Below are positions 7,944-17,396 of a DNA stretch of 64,000 nucleotides, piece after piece. The stretch is from Haloarcula amylolytica JCM 13557. Lineage in GTDB: Archaea > Halobacteriota > Halobacteria > Halobacteriales > Haloarculaceae. The stretch's first letter is position 1. Every line of letters begins with the position of its first letter. The notes below the pieces were generated by a model that was not told where the DNA came from, ran no database searches, and worked only from the letters and a program-made list of their open reading frames with translations. The position numbers and the translations under genes are program-made. The DNA lies in contig NZ_AOLW01000050.1 in NCBI RefSeq assembly GCF_000336615.1, forward strand, positions 105,656 through 169,655. Reading direction: 5' to 3'.

Positions 7944-8792
7944 CTAGCAGAGCACGTACGTGACGAACACGCGTTCGTCCGGACCGACGTGGATATCGAG
8001 GCCGATCAGTCCGGCGTCTGACGTCTGAATCCTGTTACCCCGCTCGAGGTAGCTGTCGACGAGCGCGGTCGCCAGCGCCGTCTCGTTCCGGAACCGGTCG
8101 AGTGACTGCGGCGTTCGGTCGTAGGCCACCTCGTAGCTGACCACTGCTGGGCGGTCACAGGGGAGCGGGAACCGGGATACTCCCTCTCGCGTGGGTCGCT
8201 CCGCGTTGTCGTATCGCGCGTCGACGCGGCCCTTGTTGTAGTAGGCCGCGGCGTCGTCGATGGTCGCGTTCCGCGAGACTGTTCCGCCGCCGACGCCCGA
8301 CCGCCGGACGTTGTACACGTCGACGTAGGTGTCCTCAACCTCGGCGAGCGAGAGCGAGTCGACGGTGTCGCCGCTTCCGGCAGGGGACGCGATCGACGGT
8401 GGGCCGGTGGGGGTTTCGGCGGCAAAGCCCGGCAACGTGATACCGCCCACAGCAGCGAGCACGATGAGGCCGAGCAGCAGTGCCACGGCGGCGTAGCCGA
8501 TCGCGTACTTCGTTTCGAGCACGTCCAGCCAGCCGGTCTGTATCTCATCGAGCGGATCGTCCTCCGGCGGTCCCGTCCGCCGCTCGAAGTTACTCCCGCC
8601 ACAGCGTTTGCACGGCGGGGAGTTCTTCTGGTGCTGGCGACCGCAGTCCAGACAGACCCACCTGGGCCCGCCCTCGACGACCTCTTCGTTGACCTGCGTC
8701 ACGGCTTCCTCGAAGGAGCCGTGCCCGCAGTTGTCACACGGCGGGTCGTCCTCCTCGTGGGGTTTGCCACACCATTCGCACCGCCATTTCAT
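7944..8792 (-). CDS. Double zinc-ribbon membrane protein with a CAP-like extracellular domain
   Basis: A 282-residue protein. Two zinc ribbons come first (CEWCGK...CDNCG, residues 5-22; CLDCGRQ...CKRCGG near 46-65). A transmembrane helix (about 95-120) follows, then an extracellular part resembling a degraded CAP/SCP domain: VYNVRRSGVGGGTVSRNATIDDAAAYYNKGR near its start and a closing ERVFVTYVLC strand. ATG 8792 is supported by a TTTTAT box about 25 nt upstream. The stop is 2 nt past rpo11, tail to tail. The CAP assignment is by pattern only; catalytic-type residues look partly lost. Confidence 0.7.
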   Translation of the reverse strand: MKWRCEWCGKPHEEDDPPCDNCGHGSFEEAVTQVNEEVVEGGPRWVCLDCGRQHQKNSPPCKRCGGSNFERRTGPPEDDPLDEIQTGWLDVLETKYAIGYAAVALLLGLIVLAAVGGITLPGFAAETPTGPPSIASPAGSGDTVDSLSLAEVEDTYVDVYNVRRSGVGGGTVSRNATIDDAAAYYNKGRVDARYDNAERPTREGVSRFPLPCDRPAVVSYEVAYDRTPQSLDRFRNETALATALVDSYLERGNRIQTSDAGLIGLDIHVGPDERVFVTYVLC

Positions 8793-9075
8793 TGTTGATT
8801 CTCCGTGTTGGGCGAATAAAACCTGCCCGATGCCAGGCCACAGTGCTGCGGTTCCGGGGAGACGTTCCCCCACAGTCGCTCAGTCGTGGGCTGACTCATC
8901 GGGGCCGTTCGACCCCGTTGACGCCTGCTTCCAGGGACCGGGGTGAGTGTGGCCGCTGGCAGCGAGAACCGATATCGAACGCCGAGACGCGGAGGAAACC
9001 GGGGCATCCGAACCGACAGGAGAACTGCGTCATACCGATATAATGACAGGTATGGGTATTTAATATTGCTACCTT
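8793..9075 (-). other. Gene-free, structured stretch with an orphan promoter (candidate ncRNA)
   Basis: This stretch has no credible reading frame, but an AT-rich TATA-like run (9057-9068) reads CAATATTAAATA on the minus strand and faces it. The section 8845-8935 is rich in short hairpins, for example GGGGCCGTTCGACCCC and GGGGAGACGTTCCCC. A small RNA read leftward from about 9030 would fit. There is no homology support. Confidence 0.3.
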
Positions 9076-9090
9076 ATGTCTGAGACGGGG

Positions 9091-9906
9091 TTACAGTCGG
9101 ACCGGAATCCCCTTGCTGTCGAGATACTCCTTGGTCTCGGCGATGGAGTACTCGCCGAAGTGAAAGATGGAGGCAGCGAGACCGGCGTCCGCGCCGGCAT
9201 CGACGAACACCTCTTCCATGTCTTCCGGGCCGCCACAGCCCGAAGATGCGATGACCGGCGTCGAGACGGTATCACAGACGGCCTGCATCAGCGGGATGTC
9301 GTAGCCGTCTTTCGTCCCGTCGGCGTCGATGGAGTTGACGAACAGTTCGCCGGCCCCGCGTTCCTCCGCTTCGGTCGCCCACTCGACGACGTCCAGCCCG
9401 GTTCCCTCGCGGCCCCCCTTGACGGTGCATTCGAACCAGCAGGACTCGCCGTCGACCTCGGTGTAGTACTCGCCCTCATCGTCGAAGCGACGGCGAGCGT
9501 CGACGGAGATGACGATACACTGACTCCCGAAGGCCGCCGCGCCCTCGTTGATCAGGTCGGGTTCGGCGATAGCGCCGGAGTTGATCGACACCTTGTCCGC
9601 ACCGGCCCGCAGCGTCTCTTTGATGTCGTCACGAGTGCGGATGCCGCCGCCGACGGTCAGCGGGATGAACACCTCGTCGGCCACGGCCGACACTGTATCG
9701 AGCATCGTCTCGCGGCCCTCGGCGGAGGCGGTGATGTCCAGGAAGACGAACTCGTCGGCGCCGGACTCGTTGTAGGCCTTGGCCATCTCTACCGGGTCGC
9801 CAGTGTACTCCAGGTCCTCGAAGTTGACTCCCGTGTACACCGCCGCGTCCCCGTTCTCGTCCACGTCGACGTCGATACAGGGGATGATCCGTTTCGTGAG
9901 CGTCAT
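9091..9906 (-). CDS. hisF: Imidazole glycerol phosphate synthase cyclase subunit
   Basis: A 271-residue TIM barrel that, with HisH, converts PRFAR and ammonia to imidazole glycerol phosphate and AICAR in histidine synthesis. Seen are the opening [13 protein letters not shown] (catalytic Asp), [29 protein letters not shown], and phosphate-binding [11 protein letters not shown] followed by [16 protein letters not shown] 9906 begins the conserved [10 protein letters not shown]. No other his gene is adjacent, which is usual in haloarchaea. Confidence 0.95.
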   Translation of the reverse strand: MTLTKRIIPCIDVDVDENGDAAVYTGVNFEDLEYTGDPVEMAKAYNESGADEFVFLDITASAEGRETMLDTVSAVADEVFIPLTVGGGIRTRDDIKETLRAGADKVSINSGAIAEPDLINEGAAAFGSQCIVISVDARRRFDDEGEYYTEVDGESCWFECTVKGGREGTGLDVVEWATEAEERGAGELFVNSIDADGTKDGYDIPLMQAVCDTVSTPVIASSGCGGPEDMEEVFVDAGADAGLAASIFHFGEYSIAETKEYLDSKGIPVRL

Positions 9907-10023
9907 TCGATACCTGTGGGTTCGACGCAACGCCGTTTGACCGTTTCGACTGGTGCAAGTGTCTGGCCGAGTACGCAGTGACAATCCGACAGCTACACGT
10001 ACGACGCACCAGAATCACCGCTC

Positions 10024-10215
10024 ATGGCAGACGACCACCACGAAGAGGACCGGCCGGATTACGACCCTGAACACGTCGAACTGCCCGCGCGAGAACCGCC
10101 GCTTCGGTCGACGGCCCCACAGAGCCCGTTCACCATGTCGCAGGTCGGGACAGGGCTCGGCGTCCTGCTGGTCGGACTGGTGCTTACGTTCGGTATCGCG
10201 CTGGCGCTGGCCTGA
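10024..10215 (+). CDS. Small single-pass membrane protein (DUF7550-like)
   Basis: A 63-residue protein with an acidic, His-containing N-terminus (MADDHHEEDRPDYDPEHVELPARE), a short polar linker, and one C-terminal helix (VGTGLGVLLVGLVLTFGIALALA). Similar tiny proteins are widespread in haloarchaea without known function. It is divergent from hisF with about 117 nt between the starts. Confidence 0.7.
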   Translation: MADDHHEEDRPDYDPEHVELPAREPPLRSTAPQSPFTMSQVGTGLGVLLVGLVLTFGIALALA

Positions 10216-10308
10216 GCAGGTCGGTATGACCACATCGGCCGCCAGGGATATCATTTCTGATACTTCTGGGGAGAGTATATAGGTTTCCGCGCGAATAACT
10301 GTTGTACA

Positions 10309-11520
10309 ATGTCGCCCCAGTCAGGCGCGAGTACAGCGGTCGCAACGGGAACGTCAGTGGCGACCGCTGGGACGCGCGCTGGTCGAGAGGCGACCAGCGC
10401 TGCTCGGGACCGACTGGACGCCGAGCGGGTGGACTTCTGTCAGGTGTTTGCCAGTTCCGGGTTCGACCCCGAAGCCGTTCTGGCGGGCGTGAATGCGCTC
10501 GTCGACGACGAGACAGCCGTTGTCGGCTGCACGGCTGGCGGAACGTTCACTGAGGAGCGAACGATGGACGCCGGCGTGGCCGTCACGCTCGCTACCAGTG
10601 ATTCGTTCCGGTTCGATACGGCCCTTGCCGCCGGTCTCAGCGAGAACACCCGTGGGGCTGTCAGAGATGCTGTCCGAGCGCTTCCCGACGATATCGAGGA
10701 ACCCTACCAGTCAGCGATCGTCCTCCACGACGGGCTGTCGGGCGTCGGTGAACAGTTGTCGCTGTCAGTCCAGCGACGGCTTGGCCCCTATGTCGAATTC
10801 GCAGGTGGGGCAGCGTCTGACGGTCTCCGGATGGAGTCGACACCAGTGTTTTGCGACGAGTCGGTTGTCGACGACGCAGTCGTTATCGTACTCGTCTCCG
10901 GCGAAAAGCGTCCGATCATTACCGTCAACCACGGCCACAGCCCCATCTCAGAACCGTGGGAGGTAACCGAGGTCTCCGGGAACGTGGTTCACGAACTCGA
11001 CGGTGAACCAGCGTTTGCGGTATGGAAAGACGCTGTTCGAGACCACGCTGTGGAGACAACGGGGGTAGCCGTCGACGACGTCCCAGTCGGTTCGACGGCG
11101 CTCAGGAAGCTCATGGTCGAATACCTGTTCGGTATCGACCAGGGTGAAACCTACAAGATCCGCTGGCCCCGGACTGCGATTGAAGAGACTGGCGCACTGC
11201 AGTTTGCCGTCGATATTCCGGAGGGAACTGTCCTCCGCGTAATGCATGGCAACAAAGCTGACCAGATCGCGTCCGCCGAACAGGCTGCTGCCGACGCTGT
11301 CTCGCTGTGTGACGGTCCCATCGCTGGCGCGTTCGTCTACGACTGCGCGTGTCGTCAGATTCTCTTCGACGACGCGTTTTCGGCGACTGTCGATGGTATC
11401 ACATCGACCCTGTCGGCCCCAGTTGCTGGGTTTGAGACGTACGGAGAGCTGTGTATGCAGGCCGGACAACTCAGTGGCTTTCACAACACGACAACGGTGC
11501 TCTTTGCACTGCCGGAGTAA
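10309..11520 (+). CDS. FIST-domain signal-sensing protein
   Basis: A 403-residue protein with FIST_N (about 40-240) and FIST_C (about 250-395) domains, proposed to sense small ligands such as amino acids. Supporting segments are VVGCTAGGTFTEE, QSAIVLHDGLSGVGEQL, FAGGAASDG, and GAFVYDCACRQILFDDAF in FIST_C. A TATA-like GTATATAGG at 10274-10282 sits about 27 nt before the expected leaderless start at 10309. The histidine kinase starts 3 nt after the stop, so this is very probably its sensory partner. Confidence 0.88.
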   Translation: MSPQSGASTAVATGTSVATAGTRAGREATSAARDRLDAERVDFCQVFASSGFDPEAVLAGVNALVDDETAVVGCTAGGTFTEERTMDAGVAVTLATSDSFRFDTALAAGLSENTRGAVRDAVRALPDDIEEPYQSAIVLHDGLSGVGEQLSLSVQRRLGPYVEFAGGAASDGLRMESTPVFCDESVVDDAVVIVLVSGEKRPIITVNHGHSPISEPWEVTEVSGNVVHELDGEPAFAVWKDAVRDHAVETTGVAVDDVPVGSTALRKLMVEYLFGIDQGETYKIRWPRTAIEETGALQFAVDIPEGTVLRVMHGNKADQIASAEQAAADAVSLCDGPIAGAFVYDCACRQILFDDAFSATVDGITSTLSAPVAGFETYGELCMQAGQLSGFHNTTTVLFALPE

Positions 11521-11523
11521 CAG

Positions 11524-12738
11524 ATGAATCGAACAGGACTCGTCTCAAAGTTCGCAGAAACGGTCGGCATCGAGAAGGCGTCGGCTATCGTCGACGACGC
11601 GATGGCTGACCTGGGTATCAGTGGCGACACGGAGATAGACGACACGGATGCACAGGATATCTGTGATATAATCCAGCACAACAACGAGGGATACGTCGCA
11701 CTCGTCGCGAGTGAACTCCGCGTGCAGCTGGCGGCACAGGAACGGTTTGACGCGCTCCTGGGGAACATCCCAAACCCGGCTGTCGTCGTCGAGTTTGAGC
11801 AGCGAGAACCGTACGTCAAGTCGATCAACGAAGCGTTCGCGGACACGTTCGGCTACGACCAGACGGATGCAGTCGGAACGGAGCTTCGGACACTCCTCGC
11901 GCCGCCCGGAGCCGACTCCGAAGTCATCAGGACAGACTGGTGGGAACAGACCGGCCAGTCGGAGCAAGAGGTCAGGCGGACGACTGCATCAGGCGAGATA
12001 CGGACCTACCTGTTCCGGAGTACCATCGTCACCCGTGACAGCAGCCAGCTGGAAGGGTACGGGATATACACCGACATCACTGAACGGAAGCGCCGCGAAC
12101 AACAGCTGAAACACCAGAACGAGCGGCTTGACGAGTTTGTCAGTATCGTCAGCCACGACCTTCGGAACCCGTTGAACGTCGCATCCGGCCGCACCCACCT
12201 CCTGCTCGGCGACATCGAGGATGCGGCTGTTCGGGAGGGGTTACAGGAGGTCGCCGCGGCACACGAGCGGATGGCACGGATCCTCGATGACACGCTGACG
12301 CTCGCTCGTCAGGGGCGGGTCGTCGGAGAGACCACGAGCGTCTCCATCGAAGCCGTCGCAGGCGACGCGTGGCAACAGGTCGAAACCGGGGACGCAACGC
12401 TTACCATCGAAACCGACGCGACCATCGAGGCGGACGCCGAGCGCCTCCAGCAGCTATTCGAGAATCTCTACCGGAACGCCATCGAGCATGCGGGCGCGGA
12501 ATGCACCGTCGTCGTTTCCGCGCCCGAGACACATGAGAACGGGTTCTCCATCGCCGACGACGGCCCCGGCATTTCACCGGACGACCGTGAGCTAGTGTTC
12601 GAACACGGCTACTCGACGAACTCGGACGGGACAGGGTTCGGCCTGTCGATCGTTCAGAGCATCGCCGAAGCGCACGGCTGGTCGGTCGCAGTCTCGGAGA
12701 GCGAGAGGGGCGGTGCGCGGTTCGATGTCCGCTGGTAA
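11524..12738 (+). CDS. PAS-domain sensor histidine kinase
   Basis: A 404-residue cytoplasmic kinase with no transmembrane helix. An N-terminal helical region (1-70) is followed by a PAS domain (about 72-188), an H-box SHDLRNPL with phosphorylated His211, an N-box (LYRNAIEHA) and G-boxes DDGPGI and GTGFGLSIV. It is co-transcribed with the FIST protein. The response regulator is not encoded nearby. The stop abuts the purL stop tail to tail with zero spacing. Confidence 0.93.
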   Translation: MNRTGLVSKFAETVGIEKASAIVDDAMADLGISGDTEIDDTDAQDICDIIQHNNEGYVALVASELRVQLAAQERFDALLGNIPNPAVVVEFEQREPYVKSINEAFADTFGYDQTDAVGTELRTLLAPPGADSEVIRTDWWEQTGQSEQEVRRTTASGEIRTYLFRSTIVTRDSSQLEGYGIYTDITERKRREQQLKHQNERLDEFVSIVSHDLRNPLNVASGRTHLLLGDIEDAAVREGLQEVAAAHERMARILDDTLTLARQGRVVGETTSVSIEAVAGDAWQQVETGDATLTIETDATIEADAERLQQLFENLYRNAIEHAGAECTVVVSAPETHENGFSIADDGPGISPDDRELVFEHGYSTNSDGTGFGLSIVQSIAEAHGWSVAVSESERGGARFDVRW

Positions 12739-14955
12739 TCAGGCCAGTTCGTCTTCGATGACCGACCGCAGGTCGGCGATGTCCGCAGCGTCGTACGCCA
12801 GCGTCTCGTCGTTGACAGTGATATCGAGCCGGTTCGAGCCGTTTGCTTCGCCCAGTTCCGTCACCGGGGCGACGCCGTCGAAGGCTTCTCGGACCGCCGC
12901 CGGGTCGGTCGTCTCGAACACGACGCGGCCGGGCCGCTCGTTGAACAGGAGTCGGTTCTGGCTGCCACGCTCGACCGGCTCGATGTCGACCGACGCGCCG
13001 GCGTCCTCGTGGACCATCTCCGCAAGTGCCACTGCCAGCCCGCCGTGGCTCACGTCGTGGCTCGCCAGTACGTGGTCGGCGTCGGCAACCTCGGCAATCG
13101 TCTCGACAACGTCCGTTGAGTCCGCCGGGAGGGCGGGGAAGCGGTCGGTCCCGCCGAACTGCGCGGTGTACTCGGAGCCGCCGAGTCGCGGGTCGGCCTC
13201 GCCTTCCAGCGCGGTGTCACCGACGACGACGAGCGTTCCCTCGCCGGACAGCGACAGCGGCGGGGCGTCGTAGCCTTCCTTGACCCCGACCAGCGCGAGC
13301 GTCGGCGTGGGCGGAATCGGCCCGTCCTGTGAATCGTTGTACAGCGAGACGTTGCCGCCGACGACCGGCACGTCGAGGTCGCTGCACATGTCCGCCAGGC
13401 CGTCGACGATACCCTTGAAGCCGCCGTAGACGTCCGGTTTCTCGGGGTTGCCGCCGTTGAGACAGTCCACGGCCGCGTGGGGCGTCGCGCCCTTCGCGGC
13501 GACGTTGGTGGCGTTCTCCAGCGCGACGGCGCGTGCGCCCTCATACGGCGCGGCGTCGGTCCAGTTGGGGTCCGCGCCGGCGGAGAACGCCAGCCCGGTC
13601 TCGGCTTCGCGAACGGCGAGCAGCGCGGCGTCGTCGCCGGGCAGGACGCTCGTTCGGACCTGCACCTCGTGGTCGTACTGGCGGTACACCCACCGTTTGG
13701 AGGCGCAGTTCGGACTACCGACAATTTGCTCGAACGCCTCGTCCAGCGACACCGTCGGCAGGTCCCGTTCCTGTTTCGGTGGCGCGTTGCTCGGCAGGTC
13801 GTTCATCGGCGCGCCGTCGCCGAGGAACGTCGCGTCCACGTCGACGACTGTCTTGCTGTCTCGCGGGCGCTGCCCGCTCGACTTGTCCGAGACAGTTGTC
13901 TCGCTCCCCTCGAACGTACAGACGTAGTTCGTGCCCGGTTCGGTGAGTTCGCCGATGACCGAACAGCCGAGGTCGAACCGCTCGGCGAGTTCGGCGACGC
14001 GGTCGACGTTTTCGGGCGCAACCTCGTACACCATCCGCTCCTGGCTCTCTGCGAGGAGAATCTCCATGGCGTTCATGTTCGGTTCGCGCTGGTGGACGCG
14101 GTCGAGTTCGATGCGCGCGCCGAGGCCGCCCTTGGCGACCAGTTCGGACGACGCGCCGCCGAGGCCAGCGGCCCCAAGGTCGCGGGCCGACTCGACGAGT
14201 TCCTCGTCCAGCAGCGCCTCGTTGCACTCGACGAGTAGCTTCTCCGAGTACGGGTCGCCGACCTGCACGGCCGGTCGGTCCTCCGTTTCAGCGTCCTCCG
14301 CGAGGTCCTCGCTGGCGAAGGACGCCCCGCCGAGCCCGTCTCGCCCCGTCGCGTTGCCGACGAGAACGAGCTTGTTGCCCGGCTTCTGGGCCTCGGCGGT
14401 GATGGTCCGCTCGGGCTCCAGCAGGCCGATACAGGACACGTTCACGAGCGGGTTCCCCTCGTAGTCGTCGTGGAAGGCGACGCTGCCGGCCACTGTCGGG
14501 ACGCCGATGCAGTTCCCGTAGTGGGAGATGCCCTCGACGACGCCCTCGAAGAGATAGCGGGAGTGCTCACGGTCGAAATCGCCGAAGTACAGACAGTCAG
14601 CCAGCGCGATGGGGTAGGCCCCCATCGACAGCGTGTCGCGGACGATCCCGCCCACGCCCGTCGCCGCGCCGTCGAACGGGTCGACGTAGGACGGGTGGTT
14701 GTGGGACTCGACGCCCATCGTGATGTACATTTCCTCGCCGTCGCCGTTGGTCGGTAGAGAGACGACGGCCGCGTCGTCGCCGGGGCCGATGACGACCTGA
14801 TCGCCCTCGGAGTCGAACGCCGACAGCAGGGGGCGAGAGGAGCGATACGCGCAGTGTTCGCTCCAGAGGTTCTCGAAGAGAGCGGCCTCCGCCCGGGTCG
14901 GCTCCCGACCGATCTCCTCGACCACGAGTTCGTGGTCCGCGTCGGACAGGCTCAT
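12739..14955 (-). CDS. purL: Phosphoribosylformylglycinamidine synthase subunit PurL
   Basis: A 738-residue synthetase subunit that makes FGAM from FGAR, ATP and ammonia in purine synthesis, acting with PurS and PurQ. The opening segments [11 protein letters not shown] and [21 protein letters not shown] are diagnostic, as are [23 protein letters not shown] and the C-terminal ATPase-like half with [18 protein letters not shown] 14955 begins the conserved [17 protein letters not shown] codons further out would extend into the promoter (AAGATAAG near 14980). It stands alone. Confidence 0.95.
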   Translation of the reverse strand: MSLSDADHELVVEEIGREPTRAEAALFENLWSEHCAYRSSRPLLSAFDSEGDQVVIGPGDDAAVVSLPTNGDGEEMYITMGVESHNHPSYVDPFDGAATGVGGIVRDTLSMGAYPIALADCLYFGDFDREHSRYLFEGVVEGISHYGNCIGVPTVAGSVAFHDDYEGNPLVNVSCIGLLEPERTITAEAQKPGNKLVLVGNATGRDGLGGASFASEDLAEDAETEDRPAVQVGDPYSEKLLVECNEALLDEELVESARDLGAAGLGGASSELVAKGGLGARIELDRVHQREPNMNAMEILLAESQERMVYEVAPENVDRVAELAERFDLGCSVIGELTEPGTNYVCTFEGSETTVSDKSSGQRPRDSKTVVDVDATFLGDGAPMNDLPSNAPPKQERDLPTVSLDEAFEQIVGSPNCASKRWVYRQYDHEVQVRTSVLPGDDAALLAVREAETGLAFSAGADPNWTDAAPYEGARAVALENATNVAAKGATPHAAVDCLNGGNPEKPDVYGGFKGIVDGLADMCSDLDVPVVGGNVSLYNDSQDGPIPPTPTLALVGVKEGYDAPPLSLSGEGTLVVVGDTALEGEADPRLGGSEYTAQFGGTDRFPALPADSTDVVETIAEVADADHVLASHDVSHGGLAVALAEMVHEDAGASVDIEPVERGSQNRLLFNERPGRVVFETTDPAAVREAFDGVAPVTELGEANGSNRLDITVNDETLAYDAADIADLRSVIEDELA

Positions 14956-15317
14956 TACCTCGTCGTGGCCGCCCACAAGATAAGTCCCTTTCCATGCACC
15001 CGCGCCGGCAGTACGCGAACGTACACTCTGGCCGGGAACGCAGCGAAACTCGCGTCGGCAGCTCAGCGAACGGCGACCGTCGAGGCGCGCCTGTACAACG
15101 ACTCGACACCCACTCCCAATAACTGAGATTCACAGCTGAATACGAGTGGCTACTGAGAATCGGTCATGGGTATCAAGAGGGTAATATGGGCCGTTGGAGT
15201 GGCTATACGAGGTTATTGGCTCAATATCTCCGGAGGCGTCACATCGAAGTCCAGGTTTTCAAATACGATAACCGGCACTCGGAGTATATATGACCGCTGG
15301 CCATACCCCAACACAGT
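14956..15317. promoter_or_regulatory. Divergent intergenic region, purL and membrane-protein promoters
   Basis: 362 nt without a credible gene. The purL promoter lies at the left. At the right, GTATATATG (15284-15292) is about 27 nt upstream of ATG 15318, a good TATA box for a leaderless message. The middle part (15130-15280) is AT-richer than the surroundings and I see nothing specific in it. Confidence 0.6.
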
Positions 15318-15683
15318 ATGGGTGCTGCCGACGGTGACTGGCTGACGCTGGAAGGGAGTTCTTTCTCCGGCCGGTCCTTCTCCAGCGTGTGGGCGGTAGC
15401 GCTGGCGACGTACGGTGTCGGTGACGTGGTTACCACTATCGCCATCGTCTATTTCGTCCCGACGTTCACCGAGGCAAATCCCGCGATCAGGTGGGCGATC
15501 CAGTCGTTCGGCGGCGGCGGCTTCCTCGGCCTCAAACTCCTCGTGATATACTGCTGTCTCGGCGTGAGCATCTGGGGCGGCGTGCTCGAAGAAGACCCGT
15601 TGCTCTACTACGGTCCGCCGGTGCTTCTGACAGTGATGGGGCTCGCCGTGACCGGGTTCAACCTCAATCTGCTGTTTTCCTGA
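15318..15683 (+). CDS. Small four-helix membrane protein
   Basis: A 121-residue hydrophobic protein with about three to four transmembrane segments: VWAVALATYGVGDVVTTIAIVYF, the GGGFLGLKLLVIYCCLGVSIW region and YYGPPVLLTVMGLAVTGFNLNLLF. The GDVVTT motif in the first helix resembles the small DUF5658-type haloarchaeal membrane proteins. Function unknown. It has its own TATA box and a leaderless start. Confidence 0.7.
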   Translation: MGAADGDWLTLEGSSFSGRSFSSVWAVALATYGVGDVVTTIAIVYFVPTFTEANPAIRWAIQSFGGGGFLGLKLLVIYCCLGVSIWGGVLEEDPLLYYGPPVLLTVMGLAVTGFNLNLLFS

Positions 15684-15706
15684 GGAACCGCCGTTTTACT
15701 GCCGGA

Positions 15707-16030
15707 CTATTCAGCCGTCGCGTTGCCCGCGGTGGTCCCGTCCGACTGGTTGTTAGCCGGAGTCTCTGTCGGAGTTTCGGACAGGAGCGCGCTCGGCGGT
15801 GGGGAGGCACTGCCGCCGCTTTCGGTCGAAGTGGCGTCAGTTCCGTCCGGTGTCGACTCCGTCGGGCTTGGCGTCATCTCGGTGGCGGGCTCAGAAGTCG
15901 CGTCGCTGTTGTCGGTGAGACCGAGGGTCCCAACGCCAGCACCGACGACGGCGAGTAAAACGAGAAGGACCAGTCCCAGAAGCCGCTTGTTGTAGGTTCC
16001 GTCCGCATCCCGAAAGATATCGCTATCCAT
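15707..16030 (-). CDS. Single-pass protein with Ser/Thr-rich extracellular tail
   Basis: A 107-residue protein. It has a short cytoplasmic N-terminus (MDSDIFRDADGTYNKR), one transmembrane helix (LLGLVLLVLLAVVGAGVGTLGL), then a low-complexity tail of Ser, Thr, Pro and acidic residues to the end. ATG 16030 is chosen because the frame upstream of it is basic and unlike a haloarchaeal protein. Composition suggests a glycosylated stalk. No family is recognised. Confidence 0.6.
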   Translation of the reverse strand: MDSDIFRDADGTYNKRLLGLVLLVLLAVVGAGVGTLGLTDNSDATSEPATEMTPSPTESTPDGTDATSTESGGSASPPPSALLSETPTETPANNQSDGTTAGNATAE

Positions 16031-16114
16031 CTCGGCTCCGCCTCCGGCGGGCCGCGACGCCGCACTGTAAGTACTCCGATACCATCGTTTTTTGATAGGT
16101 TGTTGCTTTCTGTC

Positions 16115-16131
16115 GTGGAGGGACCCTCCAC
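16115..16131. promoter_or_regulatory. Perfect inverted repeat GTGGAGGG-A-CCCTCCAC
   Basis: An 8-bp perfect dyad with a 1-bp centre lies 85 nt upstream of the start at 16030 and 93 nt downstream of the stop at 16224. It may be an operator for the downstream gene or a transcript-end hairpin of the upstream one. No T-tract follows it directly. Confidence 0.4.
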
Positions 16132-16223
16132 TATCCCACCAAGCCACCGATATCCCACCCAGTCGGCTCAGCTTACGATATGTCGCCCAGCAAACCGTAT
16201 AACGTTTTCCATGTACTCAGCCG

Positions 16224-16760
16224 TCAGAACGGCACGCTCTCGTCGGACGATTCGTCCGCATCGTCCGTCCGGAGTTCACCGGTTTTCCGGTACCGCGTTT
16301 CGAGTTGCTGGAGTTTGTCGTTGATACTCGTACTCTGGTGGTGGCCAGGGCTCACGCGGACGCGGACAAGGTCGTACTCGTGGCGGTCCGACAGCCCGTT
16401 CCAGGCGCGAAACGCGCCGACAGTCAGCGTGTCGCTCTGGGGGCAGAACTCGGTCGTCGGCGTGAACTCGGCTCGCAACACGCTCCTGTCGTCCGTCTCA
16501 CGGCCGTAGCGGAAGCCCGCGTCCGGGTGCCGATGGTCGAGGTTCAGCCGTGCGAGGTTGTACCCGAAAGTCATGTCGTACACGCCGCGCTCGTCGAACA
16601 GGTCCATCGTGAGTCGGTGGAACGCGGCGTGGTCGGTGCCGGTCAGTACTGCTGTCTCAGACAGGAACGGGCCGGGGTCAGGGTTGTGTTCGGGAACGAA
16701 CGTCCCGTAGCTATCGAACCCGACGTCTGAGCCGCCACGGAGGCCGGAGAGAAGGCTCAT
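16224..16760 (-). CDS. Conserved haloarchaeal protein in the DUF2249/cupin cluster
   Basis: A 178-residue soluble protein that I cannot place in a characterised family. It opens MSLLSGLRGGSDVGFDSYGT and has a conserved core around TGTDHAAFHRLTMDLFDERG and TVGAFRAWNGLSDRHEYDLV, rich in His and acidic residues, ending in a Ser/Asp tail. The start at 16760 is supported by the operator geometry: the inverted repeat at 16798-16811 lies 37 nt upstream, exactly as for the DUF2249 gene starting at 17950. Divergent from the DUF2249-cupin operon and presumably co-regulated with it. Confidence 0.7.
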   Translation of the reverse strand: MSLLSGLRGGSDVGFDSYGTFVPEHNPDPGPFLSETAVLTGTDHAAFHRLTMDLFDERGVYDMTFGYNLARLNLDHRHPDAGFRYGRETDDRSVLRAEFTPTTEFCPQSDTLTVGAFRAWNGLSDRHEYDLVRVRVSPGHHQSTSINDKLQQLETRYRKTGELRTDDADESSDESVPF

Positions 16761-16797
16761 ACTGAAACGAACGGGCGGCATCCATCAGGACCTACTC

Positions 16798-16811
16798 CCG
16801 AACGTGTTCGG
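16798..16811. promoter_or_regulatory. Inverted repeat CCGAACGTGTTCGG, shared bidirectional operator (copy 1)
   Basis: Perfect 6-bp arms (7 with the flanking C/G) around a 2-bp centre. It sits midway between divergent starts, 37 nt from ATG 16760 and 38 nt from ATG 16850. The second copy at 17988-18001 has identical spacing. The position just outside both expected TATA boxes suits an activator. It resembles the CGAA-N4-TTCG type of element I recall being proposed for haloarchaeal denitrification promoters (NarO); the recollection of that consensus is not certain. Confidence 0.8.
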
Positions 16812-16849
16812 GGGAACCCCCTCACCGACGCCCGGCGAACGCTCAGGTG

Positions 16850-17083
16850 ATGCCAGCAACCACACTCGACCTGCGCGAGACGCCGCCGCCGGAGCGACAC
16901 TCGAAGATACACGACTCCTTCGAGGCGCTGTCCTCAGGGGAGACGCTTCGGATTATCAACGATCACGAGCCGAAGCCGCTGTTCTACGAGATGCAAGCCG
17001 AGGTCGAGGCGTTCGACGCGGCGAATTACCGGTGCGAGCAGGACGGCCCACAGAAGTTCGTCGCCGACCTCCCGAAACAATGA
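16850..17083 (+). CDS. DUF2249 domain protein
   Basis: A 77-residue single-domain protein of the TusA/SirA-like fold: LDLRETPPPERHSKIHDSFE, SGETLRIINDHEPKPLFYEM and a closing strand QKFVADLPKQ. DUF2249 proteins commonly accompany nitric-oxide and denitrification genes, where a redox or metal-handling role has been suggested; the molecular job is unknown. ATG 16850 is preferred over GTG 16847. The cupin gene overlaps its stop (ATGA), so the two are an operon under the operator at 16798. Confidence 0.88.
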   Translation: MPATTLDLRETPPPERHSKIHDSFEALSSGETLRIINDHEPKPLFYEMQAEVEAFDAANYRCEQDGPQKFVADLPKQ

Positions 17084-17394
17084 GCGAATCTACCGTCACA
17101 GAAACGGAGCGAGCAACGCTCGACGGCGACGGGGACGGCCGGACGAGGTTGTTCGACGGGGAGCCAAAGACCGTCCGGTTGACGCTCGGCGCGGGCGAGT
17201 CGATTCCGGCCCACAAGCATCCCGGTCGGGACATCGTGTTCCTCCTCCGTTCGGGCGCCGTGGACCTGACGCTCGGCGACGAGACGGTGTCGCTCTCTCC
17301 CGGCGACGTCGTCCGGTTCGACGGTGACCAGAACATCTCCCCCGCCGCAACGGCGGACAGCGAGGCACTGCTCGTTTTGGCGTCGTCGGAGTAG
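17080..17394 (+). CDS. Small cupin-domain protein
   Basis: A 104-residue single cupin barrel. Motif 1 is AHKHPGRDIVFLLRSG (two His plus acid as metal ligands) and motif 2 is LSPGDVVRFDGDQ, where the usual terminal His is replaced, so the metal site may be incomplete. It is translationally coupled to the DUF2249 gene. The likely role is a small sensor or metal-dependent accessory of the nitrogen-oxide cluster; inference only. Confidence 0.85.
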   Translation: MSESTVTETERATLDGDGDGRTRLFDGEPKTVRLTLGAGESIPAHKHPGRDIVFLLRSGAVDLTLGDETVSLSPGDVVRFDGDQNISPAATADSEALLVLASSE

Positions 17395-17396
17395 GC

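Noticed and set aside
13477..14238. Frames antisense to purL
   Set aside because: Coding evidence for PurL is complete; the antisense frames are His/Arg-rich shadow translations.
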